In this document: one piece after another, positions 27,635-37,321 of the stretch | Layout of the letters: every line of letters starts with the position of its first letter | How positions within the stretch are numbered: position 1 is the first letter of the stretch | Assembly (NCBI GenBank): GCA_018222985.1 | Contig: JAAEZG010000002.1 | Span: 1 to 64,000, forward strand | Direction: 5' to 3' | Source of the DNA: Gammaproteobacteria bacterium | Lineage (GTDB): Bacteria > Pseudomonadota > Gammaproteobacteria > Enterobacterales > Alteromonadaceae | DNA: 64,000 bases | Notes under the pieces: model-generated | Databases searched by the model: none | Told to the model about the DNA's origin: nothing | The model's input: only the letters and a program-made list of their open reading frames with translations | Program-made: the position numbers and the translations under genes

Positions 27635-30054
27635 AGTCATTACATTTCTGGCAGCGGCTAAGTTTGCAAATTACGGTACCTATTGTGGTGATCGCGCTGA
27701 TTATTTTAGGTTCGCTTAGTTATTATCTTATTAAAGCACAGCAAGAAGAAGCCTACCAACGTGCCGAGTTGGAGCTACGTTCAATGGTGGTTGTTGCTCA
27801 GGGTTCAATGAACCGTATTTTCGCGATTAATCGGTTTGACGCGCTAGCCGAGCTACTGAGTGAAATTCATGTGCACCCGCAAGTGCGCCATGCCGCAGTG
27901 CTAGATAGCGACGGCAAGTTCATGGCGTTTTATAACGCCAATATTGTTGATCCTAGTATACAAAGTTTTATTCAGGACGTGCCGCAACAAGCGTTACAAA
28001 GCGCTGGGCGCTCAGGGGTTACGCAGATTACCTATCACCCAGACCATAAGCATTTTGTGGCCATAGTGCCAGTGCTCACAGGGCCTGACTTAGGCGTCGA
28101 GCTAAAACGAAATCTATTACTTATCAGCTACGCGCACGACAATACCTGGTACAAATTCAGCTCTATCGCATTGAATGAATTAGTGATTTTTTTGACGGTA
28201 TTGTTCGCGCTAGGGGTACTGCTTTGGCTGGGGTTACAAATTGTCATTGTACGTCCTGTTGCCCAGCTAGTAAGTAAACTCGACAGATTTGCCAAACGTG
28301 AAAAAATTGAGCCGCTACCGGGGCGTCGCTATAACGAGCTCAACCTACTTGGCGAAGCTTTAATAAACGCCGCACAGGCGCGTGAACAATACGAACAACG
28401 TTTGAATAAACTGAGTGCTGCGGTTGAACAGAGTAGCGACAGTATTGTCATCACCGACCTTGATGCGCGTATAGAATATGTCAACCAAGCTTTTACCGAT
28501 ATCACAGGCTTTAGCGCTAACGAAGTGCTTGGTAGGAACCCAAAAGTGTTGGCCTCGGGGAATACACCGCAAAGCACTTATGAGGCCATGTGGAGCGCGC
28601 TCACTCAAGGCAAAATCTGGCAAGGCGAGCTATATAACCGCCGTAAGGATGGTAGTGAGTACCGCGAGTGGGCCACCATTTCGCCACTACGCGATGACGA
28701 CGGCAACATCACCCATTATTTAGCAAGTAAGCAAAACATTACCGAAAAGCGCGCCGCGGAAGCACAATTAAATTATTTGGCGTACTACGACGTGCTCACG
28801 GGGCTTCCTAACCGAACAAAATGCCTCGAATTACTCAGTGAATTTATGCAGCAGCGCACCCCACGCAAGTTTGGGGCTGTGGTGCTATTTGACCTAGACG
28901 GTCTGCAACGAATTAATGATGTTCGAGGCTTTGAGTTCGGTGACAAGGTGTTGCTAGCGGTAAGTGAACGCTTAGCTAGCATTGTTAAACATCAAACGGA
29001 CGCGGTACTCGGTAACCTTGGTGGTGATTTATTCGGTTTGTTGCTACCGGCCCATAGTGAACGAGAGCACATGCTGGCGCATTCCAAGGTGATGGTGCAA
29101 GAGGTTCTGGATGAGATATCACGTGAGTTGGTGATCAGCGATGAAAGCCTCACTATCACTGCAAGTGCTGGCATGGTGCTGTACCCAGAGTATGCAGATA
29201 CCCCAGAAGCCATCATTCGTCATGCTGAAACCGCTATTCACAATGCAAAAGAGTCGGGCGGCAATCAGTTGGCTGTATACAACCCAGCATATAGTTACCA
29301 ACTTGAGCAGCGATTCGAAATAGAGCGCGAGTTGCGCGAAGCAATGATGCTCAATCAACTTGAACTCTATGTGCAGCCACAACAGCATGCCAATGGCGAA
29401 ATAGTCGGGGTTGAAGTGTTGTGCCGTTGGCATCACCCCGAGCGCGGAATGGTGCCGCCAGGGGTGTTTATTGAGATAGCTGAGAAGTCTGACCTTATTG
29501 TTGAGTTAGGAGACTGGATTCTCAGCGAAGCCATTACGTTACTCAATAAACTGCCTGCGCATATGACGCTAGCGGTGAACATTAGCCCGCGCCAATTCCG
29601 CAAATACGACTTTGTCTTCAAAATAGAGCGTTTGTTATTGCGCAGCGGTGTTGAACCGCACAGGCTGATACTTGAGGTGACCGAAAACCTGTTTGTTGAG
29701 GACTTTGAAGACATAGCACTAAAAATGAAGACGCTGAAGCAGTCTGGGGTGCAGTTTTCCATTGATGATTTCGGTACTGGGTATTCTTCCCTTGGCTACT
29801 TGAACCAACTGCCGTTAGATGAGCTAAAAATAGATAAGAGTTTTGTTGATGATATTGGTGATCATCACAAAGAGAAATTAGTCGAAATGGTTATCTCAAT
29901 GGGCAAGCACTTAGACTTGCGAGTGGTTGCTGAAGGTGTTGAAACGAAAAGTCAGGTGCAGTATCTACAAGAACAATCAGCCGACATTGTTTGCCAAGGT
30001 TATTATTTTGCCAAACCCTTGCCGGCTGTTGCGTTTATTGAAGGCTCTAAATAA
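27631..30054 (+). CDS. Membrane PAS-GGDEF-EAL protein, predicted c-di-GMP phosphodiesterase
   Basis: 807 residues: a helix at about 13-33, a periplasmic sensor region (about 35-185), a second helix (about 187-208), a HAMP-like linker, PAS with PAC (about 265-378), GGDEF (about 385-545) and EAL (about 560-805). The GGDEF site reads GGDLF, with no RxxD inhibitory site in place, so cyclase activity is doubtful. EAL residues are kept: E in VEVLCRW, N in NISPRQF, DDFGTGYSS, K in LKIDKSF and E in AEGVET. It should therefore degrade c-di-GMP, gated by the periplasmic partner encoded just upstream. Confidence 0.88.
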   Translation: MKSLHFWQRLSLQITVPIVVIALIILGSLSYYLIKAQQEEAYQRAELELRSMVVVAQGSMNRIFAINRFDALAELLSEIHVHPQVRHAAVLDSDGKFMAFYNANIVDPSIQSFIQDVPQQALQSAGRSGVTQITYHPDHKHFVAIVPVLTGPDLGVELKRNLLLISYAHDNTWYKFSSIALNELVIFLTVLFALGVLLWLGLQIVIVRPVAQLVSKLDRFAKREKIEPLPGRRYNELNLLGEALINAAQAREQYEQRLNKLSAAVEQSSDSIVITDLDARIEYVNQAFTDITGFSANEVLGRNPKVLASGNTPQSTYEAMWSALTQGKIWQGELYNRRKDGSEYREWATISPLRDDDGNITHYLASKQNITEKRAAEAQLNYLAYYDVLTGLPNRTKCLELLSEFMQQRTPRKFGAVVLFDLDGLQRINDVRGFEFGDKVLLAVSERLASIVKHQTDAVLGNLGGDLFGLLLPAHSEREHMLAHSKVMVQEVLDEISRELVISDESLTITASAGMVLYPEYADTPEAIIRHAETAIHNAKESGGNQLAVYNPAYSYQLEQRFEIERELREAMMLNQLELYVQPQQHANGEIVGVEVLCRWHHPERGMVPPGVFIEIAEKSDLIVELGDWILSEAITLLNKLPAHMTLAVNISPRQFRKYDFVFKIERLLLRSGVEPHRLILEVTENLFVEDFEDIALKMKTLKQSGVQFSIDDFGTGYSSLGYLNQLPLDELKIDKSFVDDIGDHHKEKLVEMVISMGKHLDLRVVAEGVETKSQVQYLQEQSADIVCQGYYFAKPLPAVAFIEGSK

Positions 30055-30077
30055 CGTGCGCAATTAGCGCACGTTAT
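30051..30077. terminator. Perfect hairpin over both convergent stop codons
   Basis: ATAACGTGCGC (30051-30061) and GCGCACGTTAT (30067-30077) form an 11-bp perfect stem with loop AATTA. The stop of the EAL gene lies in one arm, and the adenosine deaminase stop (minus strand, 30064-30066) falls in the loop. There is no long T-tract, so termination would depend on stem strength. Confidence 0.6.
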
Positions 30078-31293
30078 GTTCGTTAGCAACTTTGTCAAAA
30101 TACTCTAGGGCTTGCTTTGCATAAGCCCGCTTTTCAATATAATTACCGGCGAAAAAGTTTTTCTTAAAGCCATAGGCAACCATGTCTTTTAAGCGCTTCA
30201 ACGGAACGTCTACGGCGCTCAATGCCAGTTCATACTCGCGGGTAACTGTGGTACGCGACACCAGGCGGTTATCGGTACAAATAACCGTTGCTAAACGGTT
30301 GTTGAACATGTGCTTAAAGTTATGGTTACTCACATCGCCAATATCTGGGTTGGTTTGCAGGTTACTGGTAATACACACTTCAATGGCAATGCGGCGGTCA
30401 GCAATAAATGAAGCGAGCCGGCGGGCATAATCTTCTTTGTCGGTAATGCTGGGGTCTTGAATCATATCTGGTGAGAACAATGAGTAACCGTGGCCCAAAC
30501 GGTCGGCATAACATTGTGTTAAGGCTTCAAAAATGCTTTCAGCGCCGTATGCTTCGCCAGCATGCACTGTTTTTAATAAGAAGTTTTGATGCGCGTATTC
30601 ATACACTTCTTTGAAGTCATGGGCAGGGTAACCCATTTCTTGCCCAGCAATGTCTAAGCCAACAATCGGCAAGCCTTCTTCGTCTCGCAAGCGAACGCTA
30701 GCGCGAATCATTTCCATGGCGGCGGTTTTGATCACTTGCTTGGGTTCATGGTCACGCAACATTTGAAATAGCTGGGTGTAATACGGTGAAAACCCTTTTT
30801 TACCAAACATACGCATGGCGCAGTTGATAATACCGTAATCAAATGGCGGCTTGTCGCCGTTCGCCACTGCAGGCTGCGTATTGTATTCTTGTTTAGCGCG
30901 CAACAAGCCTTTGTTGGTAGCGTGCATAACCGTATCAAAATCGATACCGCGAGCAGGGTCCATCATTAATTGCGGGGCAAAACGCACTTCAATATAAATA
31001 ACGCCCTCAGCAATGTTGTCTTGCGCTAATTCGTATGCGGCTTGCTCTAGGTTTTCCATATCACGCAGCACCGCGCAGGTGTATTGAAAACCGTTTAAGT
31101 ATTCACCAAGGTTCTGATACGACTCTTTAAACACCAAGTCATACAAGCCATCTACGGTGTATGACGGTAACTCAATATTGCTCCGCTTCGCCATTTCTAT
31201 AAGCCCAGCGGGCCGCAAGCTACCGTCTAAATGCAGGTGCAGGTCAGCTTTGGGCATGGCTTTCAAAAAGTCGGGTGAGTATTGAGTGGTCAT
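30064..31293 (-). CDS. add: Adenosine deaminase
   Basis: Converts adenosine to inosine in purine salvage. The 409-residue protein has the zinc ligands in KADLHLHLDGSL (near the N-terminus), the substrate/catalytic HAGEA, DRLGHG and the late metal-site stretch CTDNRLVSRT, which replaces the commoner SDDP form but occurs in proteobacterial long-form enzymes. AGGAG seven bases upstream decides for ATG 31291-31293; a start 12 codons earlier lacks one. It is somewhat longer than E. coli Add (333). Confidence 0.9.
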   Translation of the reverse strand: MTTQYSPDFLKAMPKADLHLHLDGSLRPAGLIEMAKRSNIELPSYTVDGLYDLVFKESYQNLGEYLNGFQYTCAVLRDMENLEQAAYELAQDNIAEGVIYIEVRFAPQLMMDPARGIDFDTVMHATNKGLLRAKQEYNTQPAVANGDKPPFDYGIINCAMRMFGKKGFSPYYTQLFQMLRDHEPKQVIKTAAMEMIRASVRLRDEEGLPIVGLDIAGQEMGYPAHDFKEVYEYAHQNFLLKTVHAGEAYGAESIFEALTQCYADRLGHGYSLFSPDMIQDPSITDKEDYARRLASFIADRRIAIEVCITSNLQTNPDIGDVSNHNFKHMFNNRLATVICTDNRLVSRTTVTREYELALSAVDVPLKRLKDMVAYGFKKNFFAGNYIEKRAYAKQALEYFDKVANEHNVR

Positions 31294-31337
31294 TCGCTTC
31301 TCCTTAGTCAATTTTTCAGAGTATACCACTAGGGAAA

Positions 31338-31530
31338 GCGTTTTTCGTTATTCGTGCGCTTCGCTGTTCGTGCGTTCTCTTCGTTCTCTGTTCGTGTTTT
31401 ATGAGCTAACGCTTGTCGTGATTCAAAAAAAAAGACACACTAAACCACCAACGAATAGCGCCGCGCACGAACAGCGAAGCGCACGAACAGCAAAGCGTAC
31501 GAATAACGAACAGCGAAGCGGACGAACAAC
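31338..31530. repeat. Long palindromic intergenic repeat, copy 2
   Basis: The left part has CGTTATTCG, GCGCTTCGCTGTTCGTGCG and related blocks. The right part has the complements (CGCGCACGAACAGCGAAGCG, CGAATAACGAACAG). The intervening 80-100 bases are unrelated. It fills the gap between the divergent add and tdk genes, so it may also shape their promoters. Confidence 0.7.
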
Positions 31531-31536
31531 GATCTT

Positions 31537-32115
31537 ATGGCCTCACTTTACTTTACTTACTCGGCAATGAACGCCGGCAAAAGCACCTCATTGCTGCAGG
31601 TAGCCCACAACTATGAAGAACGCGACCAACGCGTATTGCTACTCACCCCATCGATTGATGATCGGGCAGGGCATGGGCGTATCGCTTCGCGGTTAGGTAT
31701 TGAGCGTGAAGCATTGGCTTTTTCTAATACCACGGATTTAGCCGCACTGATTGAAGCGCGCCATAGTCGAGAAGCCATAGACTGTGTGTTGATTGACGAG
31801 TCGCAGTTTTTAACCGAGCAGCAGGTTTGGCAGTTAACTGATGTGGTCGATAGGCTTGATGTACCGGTTATGTGTTACGGTATTCGTAGTGACGCGTTTG
31901 GAAATGCTTTCCCAGGCAGCGCTATTTTGCTTGCCGTAGCCGATAAATTGGCGGAAATGAAAACCATCTGTTACTGCGGCCGCAAAGCAACCATGAATTT
32001 ACGAATTGATGCGCAAGGCAATGCCGTTAAAGAAGGGAACCAAATTGCCATTGGCGGGAACGATCGATATATCTCGTGCTGCCGTAAACATTGGAAGGAA
32101 AAGCTTGGTCGGTAA
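31537..32115 (+). CDS. tdk: Thymidine kinase
   Basis: A type II thymidine kinase of 192 residues that phosphorylates thymidine in nucleotide salvage. It shows the P-loop MNAGKST (about 11-17), the Walker B-like DESQF (about 88-92), and zinc-site cysteines CYCG and CCRKHW near the C-terminus. No clear ribosome-binding site is seen because the interspersed repeat ends right before the ATG. It lies beside adenosine deaminase and near pyrC, a loose nucleotide-metabolism neighbourhood. Confidence 0.95.
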   Translation: MASLYFTYSAMNAGKSTSLLQVAHNYEERDQRVLLLTPSIDDRAGHGRIASRLGIEREALAFSNTTDLAALIEARHSREAIDCVLIDESQFLTEQQVWQLTDVVDRLDVPVMCYGIRSDAFGNAFPGSAILLAVADKLAEMKTICYCGRKATMNLRIDAQGNAVKEGNQIAIGGNDRYISCCRKHWKEKLGR

Positions 32116-32178
32116 TTACACAGATTAGCGATTAGCTGCTAATATTTGTCTACGTCTTAAAAACTTGTTGGAGAGTCA

Positions 32179-34509
32179 ATGACATCCGCGCCTATCCCCA
32201 AAAATGAGTTGCAGCGGCTGCACCTTCTGCACGAGCTCGACATATTGGATACGGAGCCGGAACCTGTTTTTGACCAAATTACAGCGTTTGCAAAAGACCT
32301 GTTTGAAGTTGAAACTGCCATAATTACCTTGGTTGACGCTGAGCGTCAGTGGTTCAAATCAGCCGTTGGATTTGACGGGCAAGAAACGCCTCGCGAAGTG
32401 TCGATGTGCGCGCACGTGGTTGCCAAGGGCGCTACTATGGTCGTTAACGACGCCAGCCAAGATCCTCGCTTTCATGATAACCCCTATATTGACTGTATTG
32501 ATGGCGTTCGTTTTTATGCCGGCGTCCCGCTTGAAATGGCTCCGGGGTTATTTATTGGTACGCTGTGTATTATCGACAGCAAACCTCGAGAGCTGACACA
32601 ACAACAGCAGTATTGGCTAGAAACGCTCACTGAATGGGTGCGCGACGAGCTGCAAGCGCGCTATGCCATTAGCAACTACGAACAAGAGCGCCATGTGCTG
32701 GCGCAAGGGCCTGTTGCTGCGGTGGTATGGCAAGTTGAGCCCGAAGCACACTTAATTTATGTTGCCGAGAACGCTGAGCGCGTGTTGGGTTACCAAGCCG
32801 ATTATTTATTAGACCCAGCAGTGCGTTACGAGTCTATAGTGCACATAGCCGATCAACGCGAGCTGCTTAGCCGTATGCAAGCTGTTTTAGACGGTAAGCG
32901 CGAAACCTTAGAAATGGATTATCGGGTGCTTACGCCGACGGGGCAGGTGCGCTGGGTGAGTCATTTTGCTAAAGCCGATCATGACCGCTCGGGCCGAGTG
33001 ATTCGCGTCCGCGGTTATTTACACGACAGCACCAAACGCAAGAACCTTGAATTAAGTCTTCAGCATGCCAACCAAAGTTTCGAGCTTGCACTGTCTGCGG
33101 GCAACCTATCAACTTGGGACTGGGATCTCACAGCGCAACAGGTAAAAGTTAATCATACATGGCGCGAACTGCTTGGCCGGAACAAGAGCTATGCGCGTGA
33201 TAATGCGTGGGCCAAGTTAATTCATCCAGATGACTTTCAAGATGCACGACAAGCGCTGCAGAGTCATTTAAAAGGGCAGACTGAGCGTTTTGAAGCTCGT
33301 ATGCGCATTCAACACGCAGACGGTCATTATTTATGGCTGCATACTATCGGCAAAGTAATTGAGCGTGATGAAAACAACCTTGTTACCCGCATGGTTGGTA
33401 TTCATCACGACATAACAGAACATGTACAGAACGAGCAGCACCGTCGGCAGCAAGAAGCCGTGCTTAGTTTGGTGAGTACAGTTCAGCATGAATTTTTATT
33501 TGTGAAAAACTTCAGCGAGGTTTGTGACACTGCAATTCCCAAACTGATGGCCTTAACCGAAAGTGAGTTTGGCTTAGTGGGAGAATTACATGACTCGAAT
33601 TCGCGTGCGCGCAACATGGTGTGGTTGCATGGTGTGAAAACTGCCAATGACGAAGAGAAAAATGCCGGTTTCCAGCGCTTGATACAACAAGGGCTGGATG
33701 TTGAGGTAAGCGGGGATGTGATACAGACCGTGTTGATTCGCGGTGAACCTCAACTGTGTCCGTTTCCTGTGCAGGCCCATGAAGCGACGTTCTTTCCGGT
33801 TGAAATGCCCGAGTTTCAGAATGCGCTGATTATGCCGTTGTACTTTAAGCGTAATGTGGTCGGCTTATTGCTACTGGCTAATGCTAATGATAGCTATCAG
33901 CGTGAGCAGCTTGCCTTGCTCGAGCCAATTTTGAATACTTTGGGCACTTTAATGCATATACGGCGCATGGACGAGGAGCGGAAAAGTGCTGTCGATGAAT
34001 TGCGAAAAATGGCAACAACTGACGAGTTAACGCAAGTGGCCAATCGACGTGTTTTTCTTGAAGCGGCGGAACAACGATTGCTTGAATATCAGCGCTACGA
34101 CACACCTGTGAGTGTTGCGATTATTGACCTTGATCACTTTAAAAAAGTGAACGACATCTTTGGTCATGCAGCCGGTGACCACGTATTGACACAATTTTGT
34201 CGTATTACCGAGCAACAGCTTCGTGAAGGCGATTTATTAGGGCGCCAGGGTGGTGAAGAATTCGGTATCTTATTTTTACACGCAAACAGCCAGCAGGCCA
34301 TGCAAGGTGCCGAGCGCGTTCGCGCAGCTATTGAAGCAGAAGATTTCATTTGGGAAGGGAAAAATATACCAGTCACTGTGAGTATTGGGGTGGCGACGTT
34401 GCAAGCCACAGATAACGATCTTGATCGTTGGTTGGCGCGAGCCGATCGGGCGCTTTACGAAGCAAAAGCTGCAGGTCGTAATCGCTGTATTGCCGCAGAC
34501 GAGGTATAA
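32179..34509 (+). CDS. GAF-PAS-GGDEF diguanylate cyclase
   Basis: A soluble 776-residue sensor protein: GAF (about 20-165), two PAS domains with PAC tails (about 175-290 and 300-420), a second GAF-like region (about 440-600) and GGDEF (about 610-776). The active site reads GGEEF (about 690) and the inhibitory RxxD (REGD) sits five residues before it, so c-di-GMP synthesis with product inhibition is expected. It lacks membrane helices, so the signal is probably internal. It lies close to the MSHA locus, whose ATPase is a c-di-GMP target. Confidence 0.9.
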   Translation: MTSAPIPKNELQRLHLLHELDILDTEPEPVFDQITAFAKDLFEVETAIITLVDAERQWFKSAVGFDGQETPREVSMCAHVVAKGATMVVNDASQDPRFHDNPYIDCIDGVRFYAGVPLEMAPGLFIGTLCIIDSKPRELTQQQQYWLETLTEWVRDELQARYAISNYEQERHVLAQGPVAAVVWQVEPEAHLIYVAENAERVLGYQADYLLDPAVRYESIVHIADQRELLSRMQAVLDGKRETLEMDYRVLTPTGQVRWVSHFAKADHDRSGRVIRVRGYLHDSTKRKNLELSLQHANQSFELALSAGNLSTWDWDLTAQQVKVNHTWRELLGRNKSYARDNAWAKLIHPDDFQDARQALQSHLKGQTERFEARMRIQHADGHYLWLHTIGKVIERDENNLVTRMVGIHHDITEHVQNEQHRRQQEAVLSLVSTVQHEFLFVKNFSEVCDTAIPKLMALTESEFGLVGELHDSNSRARNMVWLHGVKTANDEEKNAGFQRLIQQGLDVEVSGDVIQTVLIRGEPQLCPFPVQAHEATFFPVEMPEFQNALIMPLYFKRNVVGLLLLANANDSYQREQLALLEPILNTLGTLMHIRRMDEERKSAVDELRKMATTDELTQVANRRVFLEAAEQRLLEYQRYDTPVSVAIIDLDHFKKVNDIFGHAAGDHVLTQFCRITEQQLREGDLLGRQGGEEFGILFLHANSQQAMQGAERVRAAIEAEDFIWEGKNIPVTVSIGVATLQATDNDLDRWLARADRALYEAKAAGRNRCIAADEV

Positions 34510-34551
34510 TAACGACGATATTTCCATCATCGCACGAACTAAGAGGTACTT

Positions 34552-35613
34552 ATGCAGGTAAACACGCAGGCAAGCGGACAAATGACCGAGCTAACAATAA
34601 CCACTCCGGATGATTGGCACCTGCACCTTCGCGATGGTGAATTACTTGCGAACACCGTACCGGCCACAGCAGAAGTTTTTGGCCGCGCAGTGGTCATGCC
34701 CAATTTAGTTCCGCCGGTCACCTCGGTCGAACAAGCCGAAGCTTATCGCCAGCGCATTTTAGCGCAACGCCCACCCGAGAATAACTTTCAACCGCTCATG
34801 GCGTTGTATCTTACCCAAAACACTAGTTTAGAGACGGTTCGTGCCGCCGCCCAAAACCCTCATGTCATCGGCTTTAAACTATATCCTTCAGGGGCCACCA
34901 CCAACTCAGACGCTGGTGTGACCGATGTTGATGGCCTAGATAACGTGTTCGCAGCAATGGCGGAGTTACAAGTGCCGCTGTTGGTGCACGGCGAAGTAAC
35001 AACCGCAGATATTGATATTTTTGACCGTGAAAAGGTGTTTATTGATCGGCATTTGCGCCCGCTCATGCAGCGTCATCCAAGCTTAAAATTAGTGCTCGAA
35101 CACATTACCACCGCCGACGCTGTGGCTTTTGTTGAAAGCCAAGGTAGCAACGTGGCTGCAACCATAACGCCACAACATTTATTGATGAACCGGAATGATT
35201 TGTTAGTGGGTGGCGTGCGGCCGCATAATTACTGTTTACCGATTTTAAAGCGTCGCGATCATCAATTAGAATTGCGCCGTGCTGCGGTATCGGGCAGCCC
35301 GAAATTTTTCTTAGGCACCGACTCGGCACCGCATGCTCAATCGAAAAAAGAAACTGCCTGTGGCTGTGCTGGTTGCTACTCGGCCCCAGCAGCATTACCG
35401 TTGTACGCTGAATTTTTTGAGCAAATGAATGCCTTAGATAAACTAGAAAACTTTGCCAGTGGCTTTGGCGCTGACTTTTACGGCTACCCACGTGCCACCA
35501 CCAAAGTCACCCTAGTACGAGAGCCATGGCGTGTACCTGAATTGGTTTCCACCGCGGTTGGGCCCATGGTTCCTTATTGGGCGGGAAATATACTAAACTG
35601 GCAAGTTAAATAA
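34552..35613 (+). CDS. pyrC: Dihydroorotase
   Basis: Third step of pyrimidine synthesis: the reversible cyclisation of carbamoyl aspartate to dihydroorotate. The 353-residue protein matches the class II enzyme (E. coli 348): DDWHLHLRDG (metal ligands), FKLYPSGATTNSDAGV around the carbamylated lysine, LVHGEV, EHITTADAV and GTDSAPH. An in-frame ATG at 34582 (MTELTIT) is an alternative start; AAGAGG upstream of 34552 favours the longer one. Confidence 0.96.
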   Translation: MQVNTQASGQMTELTITTPDDWHLHLRDGELLANTVPATAEVFGRAVVMPNLVPPVTSVEQAEAYRQRILAQRPPENNFQPLMALYLTQNTSLETVRAAAQNPHVIGFKLYPSGATTNSDAGVTDVDGLDNVFAAMAELQVPLLVHGEVTTADIDIFDREKVFIDRHLRPLMQRHPSLKLVLEHITTADAVAFVESQGSNVAATITPQHLLMNRNDLLVGGVRPHNYCLPILKRRDHQLELRRAAVSGSPKFFLGTDSAPHAQSKKETACGCAGCYSAPAALPLYAEFFEQMNALDKLENFASGFGADFYGYPRATTKVTLVREPWRVPELVSTAVGPMVPYWAGNILNWQVK

Positions 35614-35741
35614 ATAACAAAAAACAAACATTGCCTTGAACAATTTAACAATCTAGTATTTATCGTTAAGGCATGGTCTTATAGGCATTAAAGACTATAA
35701 TTAAAACTATAATAAAAAGCATAATTTAAAAGGGAACTGTC
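35614..35741 (+). promoter_or_regulatory. AT-rich leader with promoter-like repeats ahead of the msh operon
   Basis: ACTATAAT occurs at 35694-35701 and 35706-35713, and CATAAT at 35720-35725, giving several possible -10 elements. No good -35 partner was found. AGGGA precedes the TTG start of mshI. Confidence 0.4.
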
Positions 35742-36695
35742 TTGATTCGTTTGTGGCGCGCTAAACACAACAATCGACTGGTGCTAACCTATGCGTTGGC
35801 TGCCAACTCTGTGTCGCTGGCTATTGCAGAATTTGCAAGCTCCGATCCGGCGCACGCCCCTGCGCTTATCGTTTCTGATTATGCTGAGGCAACACACGGC
35901 AATTGGGCGCAAGCCATTTCGCAACTTTCTGCAAAATATTCACGGTATACCAAAGGCAATCCGGCTGTCGTACTGGTGCTAGCCCCCTCGCTATACCAAA
36001 GCGTGCAATTAGAGCGCCCGAACTTGCCACCCGAAGAGCTTAGCCAAGCCTTACGTTATAACCTTCGTGATCTGGTATCGCTGCAGCCTGGTGACATTAT
36101 TGCTGATTATTACGATGCACCGGTACAGTTGCCCGGCCAAGATAAAGTGAACGCCATAGTAGCCGATCGCAAAATTCTTGAACCTGTGCTTTCGCAACTG
36201 CACGACATGAGTGACAACATCGTAGGAATTATTTCGGAAGAGCAGGCTATCGCGCCATTGTTCCAGCATGTTGCTGAGGCTAGTGTTGTAGCTTTTCAAC
36301 ATGGCCAAGAGCCAGCGTTGCTGCAGGTTTATTTAAATGGCCAAATGCAAGTAAACCGCGTGGTACGAAATCTTGAGCAATTGTCTCAGCTAAGTGCAGA
36401 TGAAATTGATTTGGGCGGCGCCTCGCCGTTGAGTGTAGAAGTGCAGCGTTCAGCCGATTATTTTGAGCGCCAACTAAGGCAGCGGCCTGTGCGCGAGGTG
36501 GTATTGGCTGTTGGGCTTAAACACCGTGCCGGCGTGCAAAAGCAGCTAACTGAAGATTTAGGCCTCGAAACCCGCTGGATTGATTACCCTGAATGGGCGC
36601 AAGAATTAGGTGCTGGTGACTGCTCAGATTTTCCTGTACTTGGCGCCATTCTGTTAACGCACGCGTTGCGTGAAGCGAAGCAGGTGGCAGCATGA
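35742..36695 (+). CDS. mshI: MSHA biogenesis protein MshI (PilM-like)
   Basis: First gene of the MSHA (mannose-sensitive haemagglutinin) type IV pilus operon. The 317-residue product resembles the actin-like cytoplasmic PilM/MshI component that links the ATPase to the inner-membrane PilN/PilO pair; the segment around RPNLPPEELSQALRYNLRDL is typical. It begins with TTG behind AGGGA. Its end overlaps the next gene by four bases. The conventional MshI function seems split between this and the following gene. Confidence 0.85.
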   Translation: MIRLWRAKHNNRLVLTYALAANSVSLAIAEFASSDPAHAPALIVSDYAEATHGNWAQAISQLSAKYSRYTKGNPAVVLVLAPSLYQSVQLERPNLPPEELSQALRYNLRDLVSLQPGDIIADYYDAPVQLPGQDKVNAIVADRKILEPVLSQLHDMSDNIVGIISEEQAIAPLFQHVAEASVVAFQHGQEPALLQVYLNGQMQVNRVVRNLEQLSQLSADEIDLGGASPLSVEVQRSADYFERQLRQRPVREVVLAVGLKHRAGVQKQLTEDLGLETRWIDYPEWAQELGAGDCSDFPVLGAILLTHALREAKQVAA

Positions 36696-37321
36696 AACTT
36701 TTAGCCAACCTGTACGTTGCCGAGCTACACCCACGCAAACAGTCGTTAACCTTCACCCGTGCAGCAAGTGTGGTGGCGGCCGCGGTCGTGCTTGCTGTGT
36801 TATTAACGGTTGCGAGTCGTTGGTACGCCGGGCAGCAACAAGTTGAAACGCAACGTACGAATCATGAATTAAGCCAAGTGCAGCAGCGTTTGACGGCCAA
36901 GCAAAACCAATTGCGGGCGGCCATGAATAACCCGCAAGTTGAACAAAAAATTACTGAGGTTGAGGCGCAACTTGCCCAACGCCAGCGGCTATTACAACAA
37001 ATGGCGTCAGTCACCGCGTCAAGCCAGACAAGTTTTGCACAGCTATTAACCGATATCGCGAAGGCAGATGTGGAAAGTATTTGGCTGCATCGTGTTATTG
37101 CTGCCAATAATCAGCTGACGCTACAAGGGAAAACCAACGATGCCAGTGCGCTGCCGCAGTGGTTAGCCAGTTTTTCAAATTATCCGACGCTGCAAGAGCG
37201 CCAGTTTGGCGTTTTTGAGCTTCGCGATAACAGTACCGAAGCGGCCCTAGATTTTACCGTTGGTAGCCTGGCGCATAGCAGTTTGTTGTCTGGCACCGCT
37301 CGCTCAGGGAGTGCTCGATAA
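36692..37321 (+). CDS. PilN-like MSHA protein (MshI2-type)
   Basis: A 209-residue bitopic protein: a short cytoplasmic N-terminus with the PilM-binding look (NLYVAELHPRKQSLTFTRA), one membrane helix (about 25-45), a coiled coil (about 50-100) and a periplasmic domain with a PilN-type fold. In some Alteromonadales the msh operon has two mshI genes, and this corresponds to the second. It overlaps both neighbours. Confidence 0.8.
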   Translation: MKLLANLYVAELHPRKQSLTFTRAASVVAAAVVLAVLLTVASRWYAGQQQVETQRTNHELSQVQQRLTAKQNQLRAAMNNPQVEQKITEVEAQLAQRQRLLQQMASVTASSQTSFAQLLTDIAKADVESIWLHRVIAANNQLTLQGKTNDASALPQWLASFSNYPTLQERQFGVFELRDNSTEAALDFTVGSLAHSSLLSGTARSGSAR

